A DNA stretch of 43,461 nt from Streptomyces sp. H27-C3 (GCF_030063415.1 NZ_JASITA010000052.1:1-43461); one strand, 5' to 3'; counted from the stretch's first letter, positions 33,221-41,688 are shown. Notes: generated from the letters alone by a model not told the origin. Made by a program: numbers and translations.

Positions 33221-34381
33221 TTACTCGCTGCGCAGGAGCCCGGTGTAGAGGTTCCAGAACCGCTTGGCGTCCACGTCGAGGACGATCCCGGCCTTGCGGG
33301 TGCCCTTCGGGTTGTTCGGCGCGTCGAACTCGTCGAGGTTGTAGCCGAGGGAACGCCCGTAGTTGTCACCGAAGGTGGCGTCCACGTCGACGTAGCGCAC
33401 GTCGGTCCGCCTGGCGACAGTCGGGTCGAGGAAGACCGCAGCGGTGATCGCGTCCCAGAGGAAGTGGGTGGCCTTGGGGTTCTTCGCGAACTCGGGGCCC
33501 TGCAGATCCTTGAAGATCTTCTTGATCGGGGTCTGCTTCCCGGCGACGATCCGGTCGTACTCCTTCTTGCCGTAGACCACGTGCTGGGCGGCGTCGTCCG
33601 GCACGATCGTCTGCTTTCGGAAGGGGGTTCGCACCGCGATGCGCGCCGACTCCGGGTCGAACCACCAGTTGAACTCGGCGGCCGGGGTGATGTTCCCCGG
33701 TTTGTCGAAGGCGCCGCCCATGTAGATCACTTCCTTGATCAGCGGCACGATCTCGGGGTGGGTACGCACGGCGAGTGCGAGGTTGGTGGCCGGGCCGTCG
33801 GCGAAGACGGTCACCTGGTTCGGGTAGCGCTTGACCTGCTCGACGATGAAGTCGGCCGCGGTGGTGTCCTTCTTGGGCCTGGTCCTCGAGTAGCCGCCGT
33901 ACGGGGGCTTGGCGAGCTTGTCGTACGACGGCGGGCGCGGCGAGTCGAAGGCTCCGGCCCACGGCGCCTTGCCGTACAGCGCACCCTCGGCGGCGAGCCG
34001 CTCCTGCCGGCCGGGCATCAGTGGCTCGCCCGCGCCCACGACGACGGGGATGTCGGTGTGGCCGATCAGCTCCAACTGGCGCAGGGCGTACGCGGTGCCC
34101 TCCTCGACCCAGGTGTTGCCGCTGACGACCGTGACGCCGAGGAAGTCCACGTTCTTGGCCTTGGCCAGCATGAACATGGTGACCGCGTCGTCGTTCAGCT
34201 CACCCATGTCGGCGTCCAGGATGACCTTGCGGCCGTCCTTGCCATGCGGGGCCCCGGGCGCCTGGACCGGGGCCTGGGCAGCGGCCCTCGCGAGGGCGGG
34301 CTCGGCGGCGGGGGCGGAGGCCGCGACCGAGAGGACAAGCAGGGCGGCGGCGAGCAGCGGGCCGTATGTTCTCTTGCGCAC
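33221..34381 (-). CDS. Secreted nucleoside hydrolase
   Basis: 386 aa. The signal peptide (VRKRTYGPLLAAALLVLSVA, cleavage near APAAEP) directs export. The mature part is an inosine-uridine nucleoside hydrolase fold: the metal-binding N-terminal motif reads KVILDADMGELNDDAVTMFM (DxDxxxxNDDA; family usual DTDxGxDDA), with VTVVSGNTWVEEG, VFADGPATNLALAV, EVIYMGGAFDKPGN and EFNWWFDPESA following. It cleaves ribonucleosides to base plus ribose. The GTG at 34381 has GGAGG 6 nt upstream. It lies just upstream of the ribose operon on the same strand, and its promoter is nearly the same, pointing to joint use of extracellular nucleosides. Confidence 0.92.
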   Translation of the reverse strand: MRKRTYGPLLAAALLVLSVAASAPAAEPALARAAAQAPVQAPGAPHGKDGRKVILDADMGELNDDAVTMFMLAKAKNVDFLGVTVVSGNTWVEEGTAYALRQLELIGHTDIPVVVGAGEPLMPGRQERLAAEGALYGKAPWAGAFDSPRPPSYDKLAKPPYGGYSRTRPKKDTTAADFIVEQVKRYPNQVTVFADGPATNLALAVRTHPEIVPLIKEVIYMGGAFDKPGNITPAAEFNWWFDPESARIAVRTPFRKQTIVPDDAAQHVVYGKKEYDRIVAGKQTPIKKIFKDLQGPEFAKNPKATHFLWDAITAAVFLDPTVARRTDVRYVDVDATFGDNYGRSLGYNLDEFDAPNNPKGTRKAGIVLDVDAKRFWNLYTGLLRSE

Positions 34382-34425
34382 GGAGTCCTCCGATGGGGAC
34401 GGAACGGGCGGAAAGCGGATCGCGC

Positions 34426-34456
34426 GATTATGGGAAGCAATTCGGTCAACGGCAAG
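34426..34456 (-). promoter_or_regulatory. Promoter of nucleoside hydrolase, copy of the rbs promoter block
   Basis: On the minus strand TTGCCG and CATAAT are 17 nt apart. The 31-bp block matches 33141-33171 at 25/31 positions, including the GAAGCAA spacer segment. The ATCGCGCGAT palindrome lies directly after the -10, in place of the 39-bp palindrome of rbs. Confidence 0.7.
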
Positions 34457-34591
34457 ACACGCACAGATCGCCGGCCGGCAGGTGCTCACCTCGGGGTGGG
34501 GACGAACCCGAGCCCGCACGGGCCGAACTCAGCGCTCAATGACAGCGCCGGACCGCGCGGCCGCGTAGAGATCAAGGCGTACGCCTTGGCT

Positions 34592-34720
34592 TCAAGGAGT
34601 CGTGGCAACACCGCTTCTCCGTAACGGAGAAGATGACCGTTCAGGGCTTCGGCGGGTGTGCGTCAGGCGAGTGTCTTGCGGGGGCGTCCATTGAGGGTGG
34701 CGGCCACGGCGTTCACCTTG
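34592..34720 (-). pseudogene. IS30-family transposase remnant (C-terminal end)
   Basis: The minus strand reads VNAVAATLNGRPRKTLA, stop, RTPAEALN. The family has NGRPRKTLGWRTPAEAL, so TGG has become TGA. A frame change follows, after which the typical IS30 end GVATTP and stop (34592) can be read. Only the last ~40 codons remain. The space 34457-34591 holds no gene I can support. Confidence 0.65.
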
Positions 34721-34740
34721 GGGCTGGCGTGGCAGTTCGC

Positions 34741-34950
34741 ACGGTGAGCCAGTACATCCAGCAGCTCTGTGCCCTGGAAGATCCGCAGGCAACCACCCCG
34801 GTGCCGTGGAGCAACGGTCCAACGGAAGGCACCGTGGACCGCGTCAAGATGCTGAAACGCCAGATGTACGGCCGCGCGAAGCTGGACATCCTCCGCCGCC
34901 GAGTCCTGTACGCCACGTGCCCCCACCGTCAGTCACCGGTTCACGCTTGA
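34741..34950 (+). pseudogene. ISL3-family transposase remnant (C-terminal end)
   Basis: Core at about 34800-34917 reads PWSNGPTEGTVDRVKMLKRQ then MYGRAKLDILRRRVLYA, the conserved end of ISL3 transposases including the catalytic-Glu region (S.G.TEG). No upstream catalytic domain is present. It directly abuts the IS30 fragment in the opposite orientation, so this is a site of repeated IS insertion and decay. Confidence 0.75.
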
Positions 34951-35028
34951 CGTGCCAGAGCCGGGCCGGTCACCGTCACCGTCCTGGTGGGGGCCGCCGA
35001 GCCAGGTGTCGGGCGCAGAGAGTAGATG

Positions 35029-35502
35029 TCAGTGGCTGCGCACAGTTGCTGTCAGCGATGCGGTGGCGGTGCTCTCCATTTCGGCGGGGCACCGCGTGAG
35101 GCGGGCGTGGACGGTTTTCCCCTGCCCGGGGCCCGGGACGGTGGTCACGTCGCTGGTGAGGTGGCGGATCATGTGCCAGCCGAAGCCCCCGGCGCCGCCG
35201 TTCAGGTCCGGGGTCCGTTCACGCGGGGCTGAGGAGCTGGGGTCGCTGACAGCCACGTGCACCGCTTCAGTGGTGGCGCCGAGCTGGAGGGTGTAACGGC
35301 CGCCACCGTGGCGCAGTGCGTTGGTGGCGAGTTCGGACACCACCAGGGCGAGAGTCTCCGCCGTTTCGGCTTCCAGGGCCGGGTCAAGACTGCGCGCGAA
35401 GGCGCGGGCGACATCGCGGGCGCGAGGCACGCCGGCCGGGCTGTCGTCCTCGATGACGAGCGCCGCGGGCGCTGCCGTGCTGGTCGTCGTCGTGCTGTTC
35501 AT
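35029..35502 (-). CDS. HATPase-type anti-sigma factor / ATP-binding protein
   Basis: 157 aa, single HATPase_c domain of the RsbW/SpoIIAB kind. ARDVARAFARSL leads into the N-box LALVVSELATNALRHGGG near residue 60, then the G-boxes GGFGWHMIRHL near 107 and GQGKTVHARL near 128. Such proteins bind a sigma factor or phosphorylate an anti-anti-sigma partner; small stand-alone copies are very numerous in Streptomyces. No partner gene adjoins. The last ~25 residues are Ser/Thr-rich and not conserved. It is a plausible substrate-side partner of the SpoIIE phosphatases, but that is speculation. Confidence 0.85.
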   Translation of the reverse strand: MNSTTTTSTAAPAALVIEDDSPAGVPRARDVARAFARSLDPALEAETAETLALVVSELATNALRHGGGRYTLQLGATTEAVHVAVSDPSSSAPRERTPDLNGGAGGFGWHMIRHLTSDVTTVPGPGQGKTVHARLTRCPAEMESTATASLTATVRSH

Positions 35503-35638
35503 GCGCGATCACCCCACCTGTGTCGGTTGTACCGCTGAGGGGTGCTTGTGCCCGGCCCATCGGTCCTCACACTCGCGGTGGAGCAGTTTCCCTCACATGG
35601 GTACGGCAGGAAGCCCTGCCTTCCACCTCGAAGAAAAC

Positions 35639-35736
35639 CTGTCCTGGTCAGAGTAGACATCTGGCTAGCGGTGTGAGTAGTGTTTCCCTCGTAGCCAGGA
35701 CAGCAAAGAGGGCACGGCAGACATGAACTGCCGTGC
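35639..35736. promoter_or_regulatory. Two nested inverted repeats in the gap before the MerR-type gene
   Basis: CTGTCCTGG (35639-35647) pairs with CCAGGACAG (35695-35703), and GCACGGCAG (35712-35720) pairs with CTGCCGTGC (35728-35736) around ACATGAA. They lie in the 620-bp gap 35503-36124. Function is unknown; operators or RNA hairpins are possible. Confidence 0.4.
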
Positions 35737-35863
35737 GTGCAGGAGTCAGAGCAGGATGCGGAACGGCGGTGGAGTGGCGGAGCCGGAAACGGTGGGTTCC
35801 CTCACTGGCTGCCGGGCCGAGCGGCCCCAGGGGCCGCAAGTATTGCCGCAGGATTCGCAGTAA
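35723..35863 (+). pseudogene. Possible decayed small zinc-ribbon-like ORF
   Basis: A 46-codon frame starts MNCRACR. After a frame change near 35838 the sequence reads GRKYCRRIRSNDRYAERG, reminiscent of small actinobacterial proteins of the form MNCR.C...GR..YCS..C..R.YR. The ATG sits inside a 9-bp inverted repeat. Evidence is weak and the frame is broken. The remainder of the gap to 36065 shows no convincing gene. Confidence 0.2.
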
Positions 35864-36065
35864 CGACCGATATGCCGAACGAGGTAAGGAGCAGACGCCA
35901 TCAGGATTGCCCGGGCGAGAAGAAGCGCCGCTCGGGTACCGCAGGCCCCAGAACGGAAGGTGGTCCCCGGTCACGCATACGCGATCCCCGCACCTCCGCC
36001 CTCCCAGGCGGATACGCGGAACAAGAAGGCCGGCGCAGTCAGCCGGTAGATGGTGTTGAAAGCTC

Positions 36066-36097
36066 GGGGCCCGGGTGCCGTACGGCACCCGGGCCCC
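36066..36097. promoter_or_regulatory. 32-bp perfect palindrome just upstream of the MerR-type gene
   Basis: 16-bp perfect arms (GGGGCCCGGGTGCCGT and its complement) with no loop base between them. It ends 27 nt before the ATG and about 15 nt before the ribosome site. It could be a terminator of an upstream transcript, a leader hairpin controlling translation, or a dimer binding site. Confidence 0.7.
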
Positions 36098-36124
36098 TCG
36101 ACGCGTCCCGAAAGAAGAGGTGCT

Positions 36125-36457
36125 ATGCCCCCTCGAAGTACCCGCCCCGCCGACACTCTTGACGATGACGACTACCCCGCCTACACCATGGGCCGGGCCG
36201 CCGAAATGCTCGGAACCACCCCCGCCTTCCTCCGCACCCTCGGCGAGATGCGCCTGATCACCCCACTGCGCTCCGAAGGCGGCCACCGCCGGTACTCCCG
36301 CTACCAGCCACGCATCGCGGGCCGCGCCCGCGAACTCGTCGACCAGGGCACCAAGATCGAAAACGCTTGCCGCATCGTCATCCTTGAAGACCAGCTCGAA
36401 GAAGCCCAGCGCGTCAACGCCGAGTACCGCCGTGCGGCCGAATCGGCGAATTCATAG
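36125..36457 (+). CDS. MerR-family HTH regulator
   Basis: 110 aa. The MerR wing-helix domain fills residues 18-75: YTMGRAAEMLGTTPAFLRTL (HTH), GEMRLITPLR, then SEGGHRRYSRYQ (wing). A short coiled tail (LEDQLEEAQRVNAEYRRAAE) replaces an effector domain, so no ligand-binding Cys cluster is present. Proteins of this kind act as small dimeric regulators. The ATG at 36125 has an AGAAGAGG ribosome site. It is preceded by a perfect 32-bp palindrome that may be its own binding site. It faces the threonine synthase gene 49 bp away. Confidence 0.88.
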   Translation: MPPRSTRPADTLDDDDYPAYTMGRAAEMLGTTPAFLRTLGEMRLITPLRSEGGHRRYSRYQPRIAGRARELVDQGTKIENACRIVILEDQLEEAQRVNAEYRRAAESANS

Positions 36458-36506
36458 GCCGCGGGCGACCTCCGCGTCGACCGGCACCGCCCCGCGGCGG
36501 GGCGGC

Positions 36507-37652
36507 TCAGCCGCCCACCACCTCCGGCGCCGCCAGTCCCGTCTTCGCCCCCGCGCCGCACAGCGGGACCACCGCGCTGCGGCCCTCCAGTGGGTGCGCG
36601 CTCACCGCCGCCCAGCACGCGACCCCCGTCGACTCGACGAAGAGGCCGCGGGACGCCAGGTCGAGCTGGGCCGCGCGGAGCTGGTCCTCGGTCACCGTCA
36701 GGAACGTGCCGCCGGAGTCCCGCACCGCGCGCAGGATCTGCCGGGCGCGCGGCGGCTGCGGGATCGCGATGCCCTCGGCGAGGGTGGGGCGGGCGCTCTC
36801 CGCGCCGATGAGGTCGTCGGCCCCCGCGTGGAACGCCGCAGCCAGCGGTGACACCGCCTCGGCCTGTACGGCGATCAGTTCGGGGCGCCGGTCGATGAGT
36901 CCGTGGGCGTGCAGTTCGGCGATGGCGAGGGACGCGCCGAGCAGCAACGTCCCGTTGCCGACCGGGACGACGATCGCGTCCGGGAGCCGGCCGCCGAGTT
37001 CCTCCCAGATCTCGTAGACATAGGTCTTCGTGCCGTGCAGGAAGTACGGGTTGTGAACATGGCTCGCGTAGAACGTGCCGGGGGTGTCCGCCGCCTCGCG
37101 GGCCGCCCGCGCGGCGGCCTGGCGGTCGCCGGGGACGAGCTCGATGTGCGCGCCGTGCGCCCCGATCTGCTCGATCTTCTTGGGCGAGGTGGCCTCGGGG
37201 GCGTAGACCGTGCAGGGCAGTCCGGCGCGCGTGCTGTACGCCGCGACCGCCGTGCCCGCGTTGCCGCTGCTGTCGGCGATCACCCGGGCCACCCTGTCGG
37301 GCCCCAGGCGCCGGGCGAGCTCGACGAGGAGCACCGCGCCGCGGTCCTTGAAGGAGAGCGTCGGCATCAGGAAGTCGAGTTTGGCCGATACCGCGTCGGT
37401 GAGGGGCACGAGCGGGGTCCGGCCCTCGCCCAGCGTGACGGTGGGCGCGCCGCCGGGCAACGGGAGCGCTTCTTCGTAACGCCACAGTGAATTCACTCTC
37501 CCGGCAAGGGACTTGAGGTCCACGGGGGCGGCCGTGAATTCGAGGTCCCAGGGTCCGCCGCAGGCCGGGCACCGCCAGGCGAGGGAATCGATGGACGCCC
37601 GGGCGCCGTCCGTGGGGCAGCGGTAGGTCGTGGTGGGTGTCGTGGTCGTCAT
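36507..37652 (-). CDS. Threonine synthase-like PLP enzyme
   Basis: 381 aa, fold-type II PLP enzyme. It converts O-phosphohomoserine to threonine if it is a true threonine synthase. The N-terminal Cys-rich segment (YRCPTDGARASIDSLAWRCP then ACGGPW) is a zinc-ribbon-like part common in this family. The PLP Lys is in TLSFKDRGA near residue 100, followed by ADSSGNAGTAVAAY, and the phosphate-binding VPVGNGTLLLG near 215. TACGCT lies 6 nt before the ATG and no ribosome site is visible, so it is probably leaderless. It stands apart from other amino-acid genes, so it may be a second copy beside a thr operon elsewhere; I therefore give no symbol. Confidence 0.88.
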   Translation of the reverse strand: MTTTTPTTTYRCPTDGARASIDSLAWRCPACGGPWDLEFTAAPVDLKSLAGRVNSLWRYEEALPLPGGAPTVTLGEGRTPLVPLTDAVSAKLDFLMPTLSFKDRGAVLLVELARRLGPDRVARVIADSSGNAGTAVAAYSTRAGLPCTVYAPEATSPKKIEQIGAHGAHIELVPGDRQAAARAAREAADTPGTFYASHVHNPYFLHGTKTYVYEIWEELGGRLPDAIVVPVGNGTLLLGASLAIAELHAHGLIDRRPELIAVQAEAVSPLAAAFHAGADDLIGAESARPTLAEGIAIPQPPRARQILRAVRDSGGTFLTVTEDQLRAAQLDLASRGLFVESTGVACWAAVSAHPLEGRSAVVPLCGAGAKTGLAAPEVVGG

Positions 37653-37884
37653 GCCGGAAGCGTATGCATGACACAACCTGACGGATCGTCATGACAGACG
37701 GTGATGACGGCAGTGTGGCGAGCGGATTGCGGGCGCGTCGGTACTCTTGTGGGTTTTCTGTGGATGCGCAAATCTATCGCTGGCAGCAGGGCACGGAACC
37801 CGCCGCGGACATCGAAGCGGTGGGTTGTCATGCCCATGCCGTACCACCCCCCACCAGCGCACCGCTATGAGGAGGACCCCTCAC

Positions 37885-39447
37885 ATGTCCGTGATGCGTA
37901 TTTCCAGGCGAAGACTCGCCGCAGCAAGTGCCACCGCCGTCGCAGCCCTCGCGCTCGGCGCGGTCACCGCTCTCCCGGCCACCGCCGCCGAGGGGCAGAT
38001 TCTGAACGCAGGAGCCCCCGGAACGATCGCGGGCAGCTACATCGTCACCCTTGACGAAGCGGCCGCCGACGCGGGCTCCGCGGAGGGCAAGGCGCTCGCC
38101 AAGGCGTACGGCGCCAAGATCAAGCAGACGTACAGCGCGGCCCTGAACGGCTACGCCGTCGAGCTGTCCGCTGCGCAGGCCAAGAAGTTCGCGGCGGACC
38201 CGGCCGTCGACTCGGTCGTGCAGAACCGGACCTTCACGGCCTCCGCGACCCAGCCGAACCCGCCCTCCTGGGGACTGGACCGCATCGACCAGCGGGCCCT
38301 CCCGCTGAACCAGAGCTACACCTACCCCGACAAGGCGGGCGAGGGCGTCACGGCGTACGTCATCGACACCGGTGTGCGCATCACCCACAGCGACTTCGGC
38401 GGCCGGGCCTCCTACGGCTACGACGCCATCGACAACGACAACACCGCGCAGGACGGCCACGGCCACGGCACACACGTCGCGGGCACGGTCGGCGGTGGCG
38501 CGTACGGCGTCGCCAAGAAGGCCAAGATCGTCGGCGTCCGCGTGCTCAACAACCAGGGCTCCGGCACCACGGCGCAGGTCGTCGCCGGCATCGACTGGGT
38601 GACCCGCAACGCGGTCAAGCCCGCGGTCGCCAACATGAGCCTCGGCGGCGGCGCCGACCCGGCGCTGGACACCGCCGTACGCAACTCCATAGCCTCCGGC
38701 GTCACTTACGCGGTGGCCGCGGGCAACGAGTCGACCAACGCCAACACCAAGTCTCCCGCCCGGGTGACCGAGGCGATCACGGTCGGCGCCACCACCAACA
38801 CGGACGCCAGGGCGAGCTACTCGAACTACGGTGACGTGCTGGACCTGTTCGCGCCCGGCTCGGGCATCACGTCGTCCTGGAACACCAGCGACACCGCGAC
38901 GAACAGCATCTCCGGCACCTCGATGGCGTCTCCGCACGCAGCGGGCGCCGCGGCGCTGTACCTGGCCGGCAACCCCACCGCCACGCCGGCGCAGGTGTCG
39001 GCCGCGCTGGTCGCCGCCGCCACGCCCAATGTGGTGGGCAGTCCGGGCACCGGCTCGCCCAACCGTCTGCTGTACGTCGGTACCGGTGACACCCCGCCGC
39101 CCGGCAAGCGGTTCGAGAACCTGACCGACTTCACCATCAACGACAACGCGACCGTCGAGTCCCCGGTCACCGTCAGCGGCGTCGCCGGGAACGCTCCGGC
39201 GAGCCTGAGCGTGCCGGTCGACATCAAGCACACGTACGTCGGTGACCTCAAGGTCGACCTGATCGCCCCCGACGGCACCGCCTACACCCTCAAGGGCTAC
39301 GGCACCGGAGGCAGCAGCGACAACCTGAACACCACGTACACCGTGAACGCCTCCTCGGAGGTGGCCAACGGCATCTGGAAGCTGCGGGTGAGCGACAACG
39401 CGGCGCAGGACGTCGGGAAGATCGACTCCTGGGCGCTGCAGTTCTGA
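37885..39447 (+). CDS. Secreted subtilisin-like serine protease with P domain
   Basis: 520 aa. The signal peptide (RISRRRLAAASATAVAALAL) has a twin-Arg-like start. Residues about 50-120 are an I9 propeptide (GSYIVTLDEAAAD... GYAVELSAAQAKKFAADPAV). The S8 catalytic triad is complete: Asp in AYVIDTGVRI near 160, His in GHGHGTHVAGTVG near 196, Ser in GTSMASPHAAGAA near 345, with oxyanion Asn in AAGNES. Residues about 405-520 are a P/Homo B domain (FTINDNATVESPVTVSG, HTYVGDLKVDLIAPDG). GAGGAGG (37869-37875) precedes the ATG. It degrades extracellular protein. Confidence 0.95.
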   Translation: MSVMRISRRRLAAASATAVAALALGAVTALPATAAEGQILNAGAPGTIAGSYIVTLDEAAADAGSAEGKALAKAYGAKIKQTYSAALNGYAVELSAAQAKKFAADPAVDSVVQNRTFTASATQPNPPSWGLDRIDQRALPLNQSYTYPDKAGEGVTAYVIDTGVRITHSDFGGRASYGYDAIDNDNTAQDGHGHGTHVAGTVGGGAYGVAKKAKIVGVRVLNNQGSGTTAQVVAGIDWVTRNAVKPAVANMSLGGGADPALDTAVRNSIASGVTYAVAAGNESTNANTKSPARVTEAITVGATTNTDARASYSNYGDVLDLFAPGSGITSSWNTSDTATNSISGTSMASPHAAGAAALYLAGNPTATPAQVSAALVAAATPNVVGSPGTGSPNRLLYVGTGDTPPPGKRFENLTDFTINDNATVESPVTVSGVAGNAPASLSVPVDIKHTYVGDLKVDLIAPDGTAYTLKGYGTGGSSDNLNTTYTVNASSEVANGIWKLRVSDNAAQDVGKIDSWALQF

Positions 39448-39509
39448 TCGGTCCTGATCAGTTCTGGCCAGTGCTGAGCCGCTGGTGAGTGCTTCGTGAG
39501 TACGTGAGG

Positions 39510-39542
39510 GAGGGGGCGACCGCCATCGGCGGTCGCCCCCTC
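39510..39542 (+). terminator. Terminator after the protease gene
   Basis: 15-bp perfect stem (GAGGGGGCGACCGCC and complement) with a 3-nt ATC loop, 62 bp after the protease stop. Confidence 0.9.
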
Positions 39543-39596
39543 TTCGCGTAACATGCGCGCGGCAGTCGCCCGCCCCCGACGAGGAGCTCCGTACCT

Positions 39597-40529
39597 GTGG
39601 ACATACCGCCGCCCATGCCCGGTCAGCCTTCCCAGGGGCCGGGGTGGCCGCCCCCGCAGCAGCCGCCCCCGCAGCAGGGCCCGCCGGCGCAGTACCCGCA
39701 GCAGCAGTTCTCGCAGCCGCAGTTTCCGCAGGGCCCCTTCCCGCCGCCGCAGCAGCAATACCCACCGATCCAGGGCGCCAACGGCCTGTCCATCGCGTCG
39801 CTCATCACCGGCATCGTGTGCTGCGTCCCACCGCTCGGCCTGGTCCTGGGCGTTCTCGCCCTCGGCCAGATCAAGCGGAAGGGCGGGACGGGCAAGGCCA
39901 TGGCGATCACCGGAATCGCACTCTCCTCGATCAGCACCGCGCTCGTCCTGATCACCCTCGTCACCGGTGCCCTGGGCAACGGCTGGGGCAGCTTCAAGGA
40001 CGGCATGGAAGAGGCGGCCCGGTCGAGCAGCATCCTCAAGCTCGGCAAGGGCGAGTGCTTCGACTCGCCGAAGGGGTCGCTGGAGGGCGTGACGACCGAC
40101 GTCGAGGTCGTGCCGTGCGCGGAGGGCCACCAGGGCGAGGTGTACGCGACCTTCGACATCGACAGGTCCGGCGCCTTCCCCGGCGACGACGTGGTGACCG
40201 ACATCGCCGACGAGCGCTGCACGGACCTCCAGGCGGCGTACACCGGGCCGGGCTGGGCGGCGCCCGACGGGGTGGACATGTACTACTACCTGCCCGAGGA
40301 GCGGGGCTGGGGACTGGGTGACCGAGGTGTCGTCTGTGTCTTCGGTACGGCCGGTGAGCCGATCGAGGGGTCGCTGCGCGGATCCTCGGACGGGCCCGCG
40401 GAGGCTCCGACCGACGCCCCCACGGGCGCTCCCACGGACGGGGGTTCGAGCAGCGGCGTCGGGTCCGCGGTCTCCTGGTCCACGCGGGGGCCGCACGGAC
40501 CCCCATACCTGCGCCAAAGCCCTGCGTAA
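39597..40529 (+). CDS. DUF4190 membrane protein with extracytoplasmic domain
   Basis: 310 aa from a GTG. The first ~58 residues are Pro/Gln-rich (PPQQPPPQQGPP). Two membrane helices follow (SIASLITGIVCCVPPLGLVLGV and MAITGIALSSISTALVLITL) with the LGQIKRK loop between, which is the DUF4190 pattern. The outside part (about 145-250: GECFDSPKG, VPCAEGHQGEVYATF, CTDLQ) has four Cys and resembles the septum-formation-like domain of actinobacterial membrane proteins. The tail is Pro/Thr/Ser-rich. The function is unknown. A TAACAT box lies about 45 nt upstream. Confidence 0.82.
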   Translation: MDIPPPMPGQPSQGPGWPPPQQPPPQQGPPAQYPQQQFSQPQFPQGPFPPPQQQYPPIQGANGLSIASLITGIVCCVPPLGLVLGVLALGQIKRKGGTGKAMAITGIALSSISTALVLITLVTGALGNGWGSFKDGMEEAARSSSILKLGKGECFDSPKGSLEGVTTDVEVVPCAEGHQGEVYATFDIDRSGAFPGDDVVTDIADERCTDLQAAYTGPGWAAPDGVDMYYYLPEERGWGLGDRGVVCVFGTAGEPIEGSLRGSSDGPAEAPTDAPTGAPTDGGSSSGVGSAVSWSTRGPHGPPYLRQSPA

Positions 40530-40629
40530 AGGCAGGTCATCACTTCGAGTGAAACGTTGGCCTTCACTTGCGGTCAACAACCCACGGTTGCCAGGCTGTT
40601 GCTGTGTGTCAACCTGATGGGAGTGGCCA

Positions 40630-41382
40630 GTGACATTCGGTGAGCAGCCGGCCTATCTGCGCGTCGCGGGCGATCTACGACAGAAGATCGTCGACGGTTC
40701 CCTGCCACCGCACACCCGACTTCCCTCGCAGGCGCGCATCCGCGAGGAGTACGGGGTCTCCGACACCGTCGCGCTGGAGGCCCGCAAGGTCCTGATGGCG
40801 GAGGGTCTTGTCGAGGGCCGCTCGGGGTCCGGTACGTATGTGCGCGAACAGCCCGTCCCGCGCCGCGTGTCGCGCTCCGGCCATCGCACCAAGGGTCCTT
40901 CGACGCCGTTCCGGCAGGAGCAGTCGGAGAGCGGTGCGCGTGGCACCTGGGAGTCGAGCAGCGAGCAGGAAATGGCGCCGCAGCCCATCGCGGAGCGGCT
41001 CGGTGTCGAGGAGGGCGATCGGGTGATGCGGACCCGGTACGTCTTCAGGGACGCGGGGGAGTCGATGATGCTCTCGACCTCCTGGGAGCCGCTTGCCATC
41101 ACGGGGCGCACCCCGGTGATGCTCCCCGAGGAAGGTCCGCTGGGCGGCTGCGGCGTCGTGGAGCGGATGGCGGCGATCGGCATCGTCGTGGACAACGTGG
41201 TGGAGGAGGTCGGCGCGCGGCCGGGTCTCGCGGAGGAACTGCTGCAGCTCGGCGGGGTGCCGGGGCATGCGGTGCTGGTCATCGAGCGGACGTACTACGC
41301 GTCGGGCCGGGCGGTCGAGACGGCCGACGTGGTGGTCCCCGCGGACCGCTACCGGGTCGCGTACCACTTGCCGGTGAAGTGA
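40630..41382 (+). CDS. GntR/HutC-family regulator (UTRA domain)
   Basis: 250 aa from a GTG. The N-terminal winged helix (YLRVAGDLRQKIVDGSLPPH then RLPSQARIREEYGVSDTVAL) is typical GntR. After a 40-residue linker, residues about 120-245 form a UTRA ligand domain (RLGVEEGDRVMRTRYVF, ARPGLAEELLQLGGVPGHAV, DVVVPADRYRVAYHL). It probably senses a small molecule and may control the NCS1 permease gene 306 bp downstream. Upstream the motif CACTTCGAGTG (40540-40550) is a possible site. The last codons are echoed in the following 80 bp. Confidence 0.9.
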   Translation: MTFGEQPAYLRVAGDLRQKIVDGSLPPHTRLPSQARIREEYGVSDTVALEARKVLMAEGLVEGRSGSGTYVREQPVPRRVSRSGHRTKGPSTPFRQEQSESGARGTWESSSEQEMAPQPIAERLGVEEGDRVMRTRYVFRDAGESMMLSTSWEPLAITGRTPVMLPEEGPLGGCGVVERMAAIGIVVDNVVEEVGARPGLAEELLQLGGVPGHAVLVIERTYYASGRAVETADVVVPADRYRVAYHLPVK

Positions 41383-41461
41383 CCGCTGGAGTGATGAGTG
41401 GCGGGTGGAGTGGCCGGTGGCCGGTCGCGTGCCAGTTGCCGCTGGAGTGGTCGGCCGAGTG
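41355..41461. repeat. Echo of the gntR 3' end
   Basis: 41355-41393 (end of the gene and just past it) and 41423-41461 are 39-bp direct repeats with about 77 % identity, 68 bp apart. Further degenerate GTGACCGG/GAGTGG words continue to about 41510. The rest of the gap up to 41688 has no supportable gene; its last part should hold the permease promoter. Confidence 0.7.
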
Positions 41462-41688
41462 ACCCCACCGGATCGCGTATACCGGACGGCCGAGTGACCG
41501 GTACGCGGACGCGTCGTCCAGCCGCCCAGCCATCCATCCGCCCATCCCTCCGCCCGCCGTGATCGCGAATTAACACGCGGACCGTTCCCGTAACAACCGG
41601 GCAATCGACGGCCGCGGCGCATTGTCATGTCCGGCTCCTAGGTTCCCGTTCGTACCCGCACTCCGGACCGACGAACGGGAAACCGCCG

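Noticed and set aside
35503..36065. Several medium plus- and minus-strand frames
   Set aside because: None has consistent codon bias or a recognised domain; only a weak zinc-ribbon-like trace was kept at low confidence.
37828..39765. 645-codon minus-strand frame
   Set aside because: Antisense to the complete subtilase gene, low-complexity translation.
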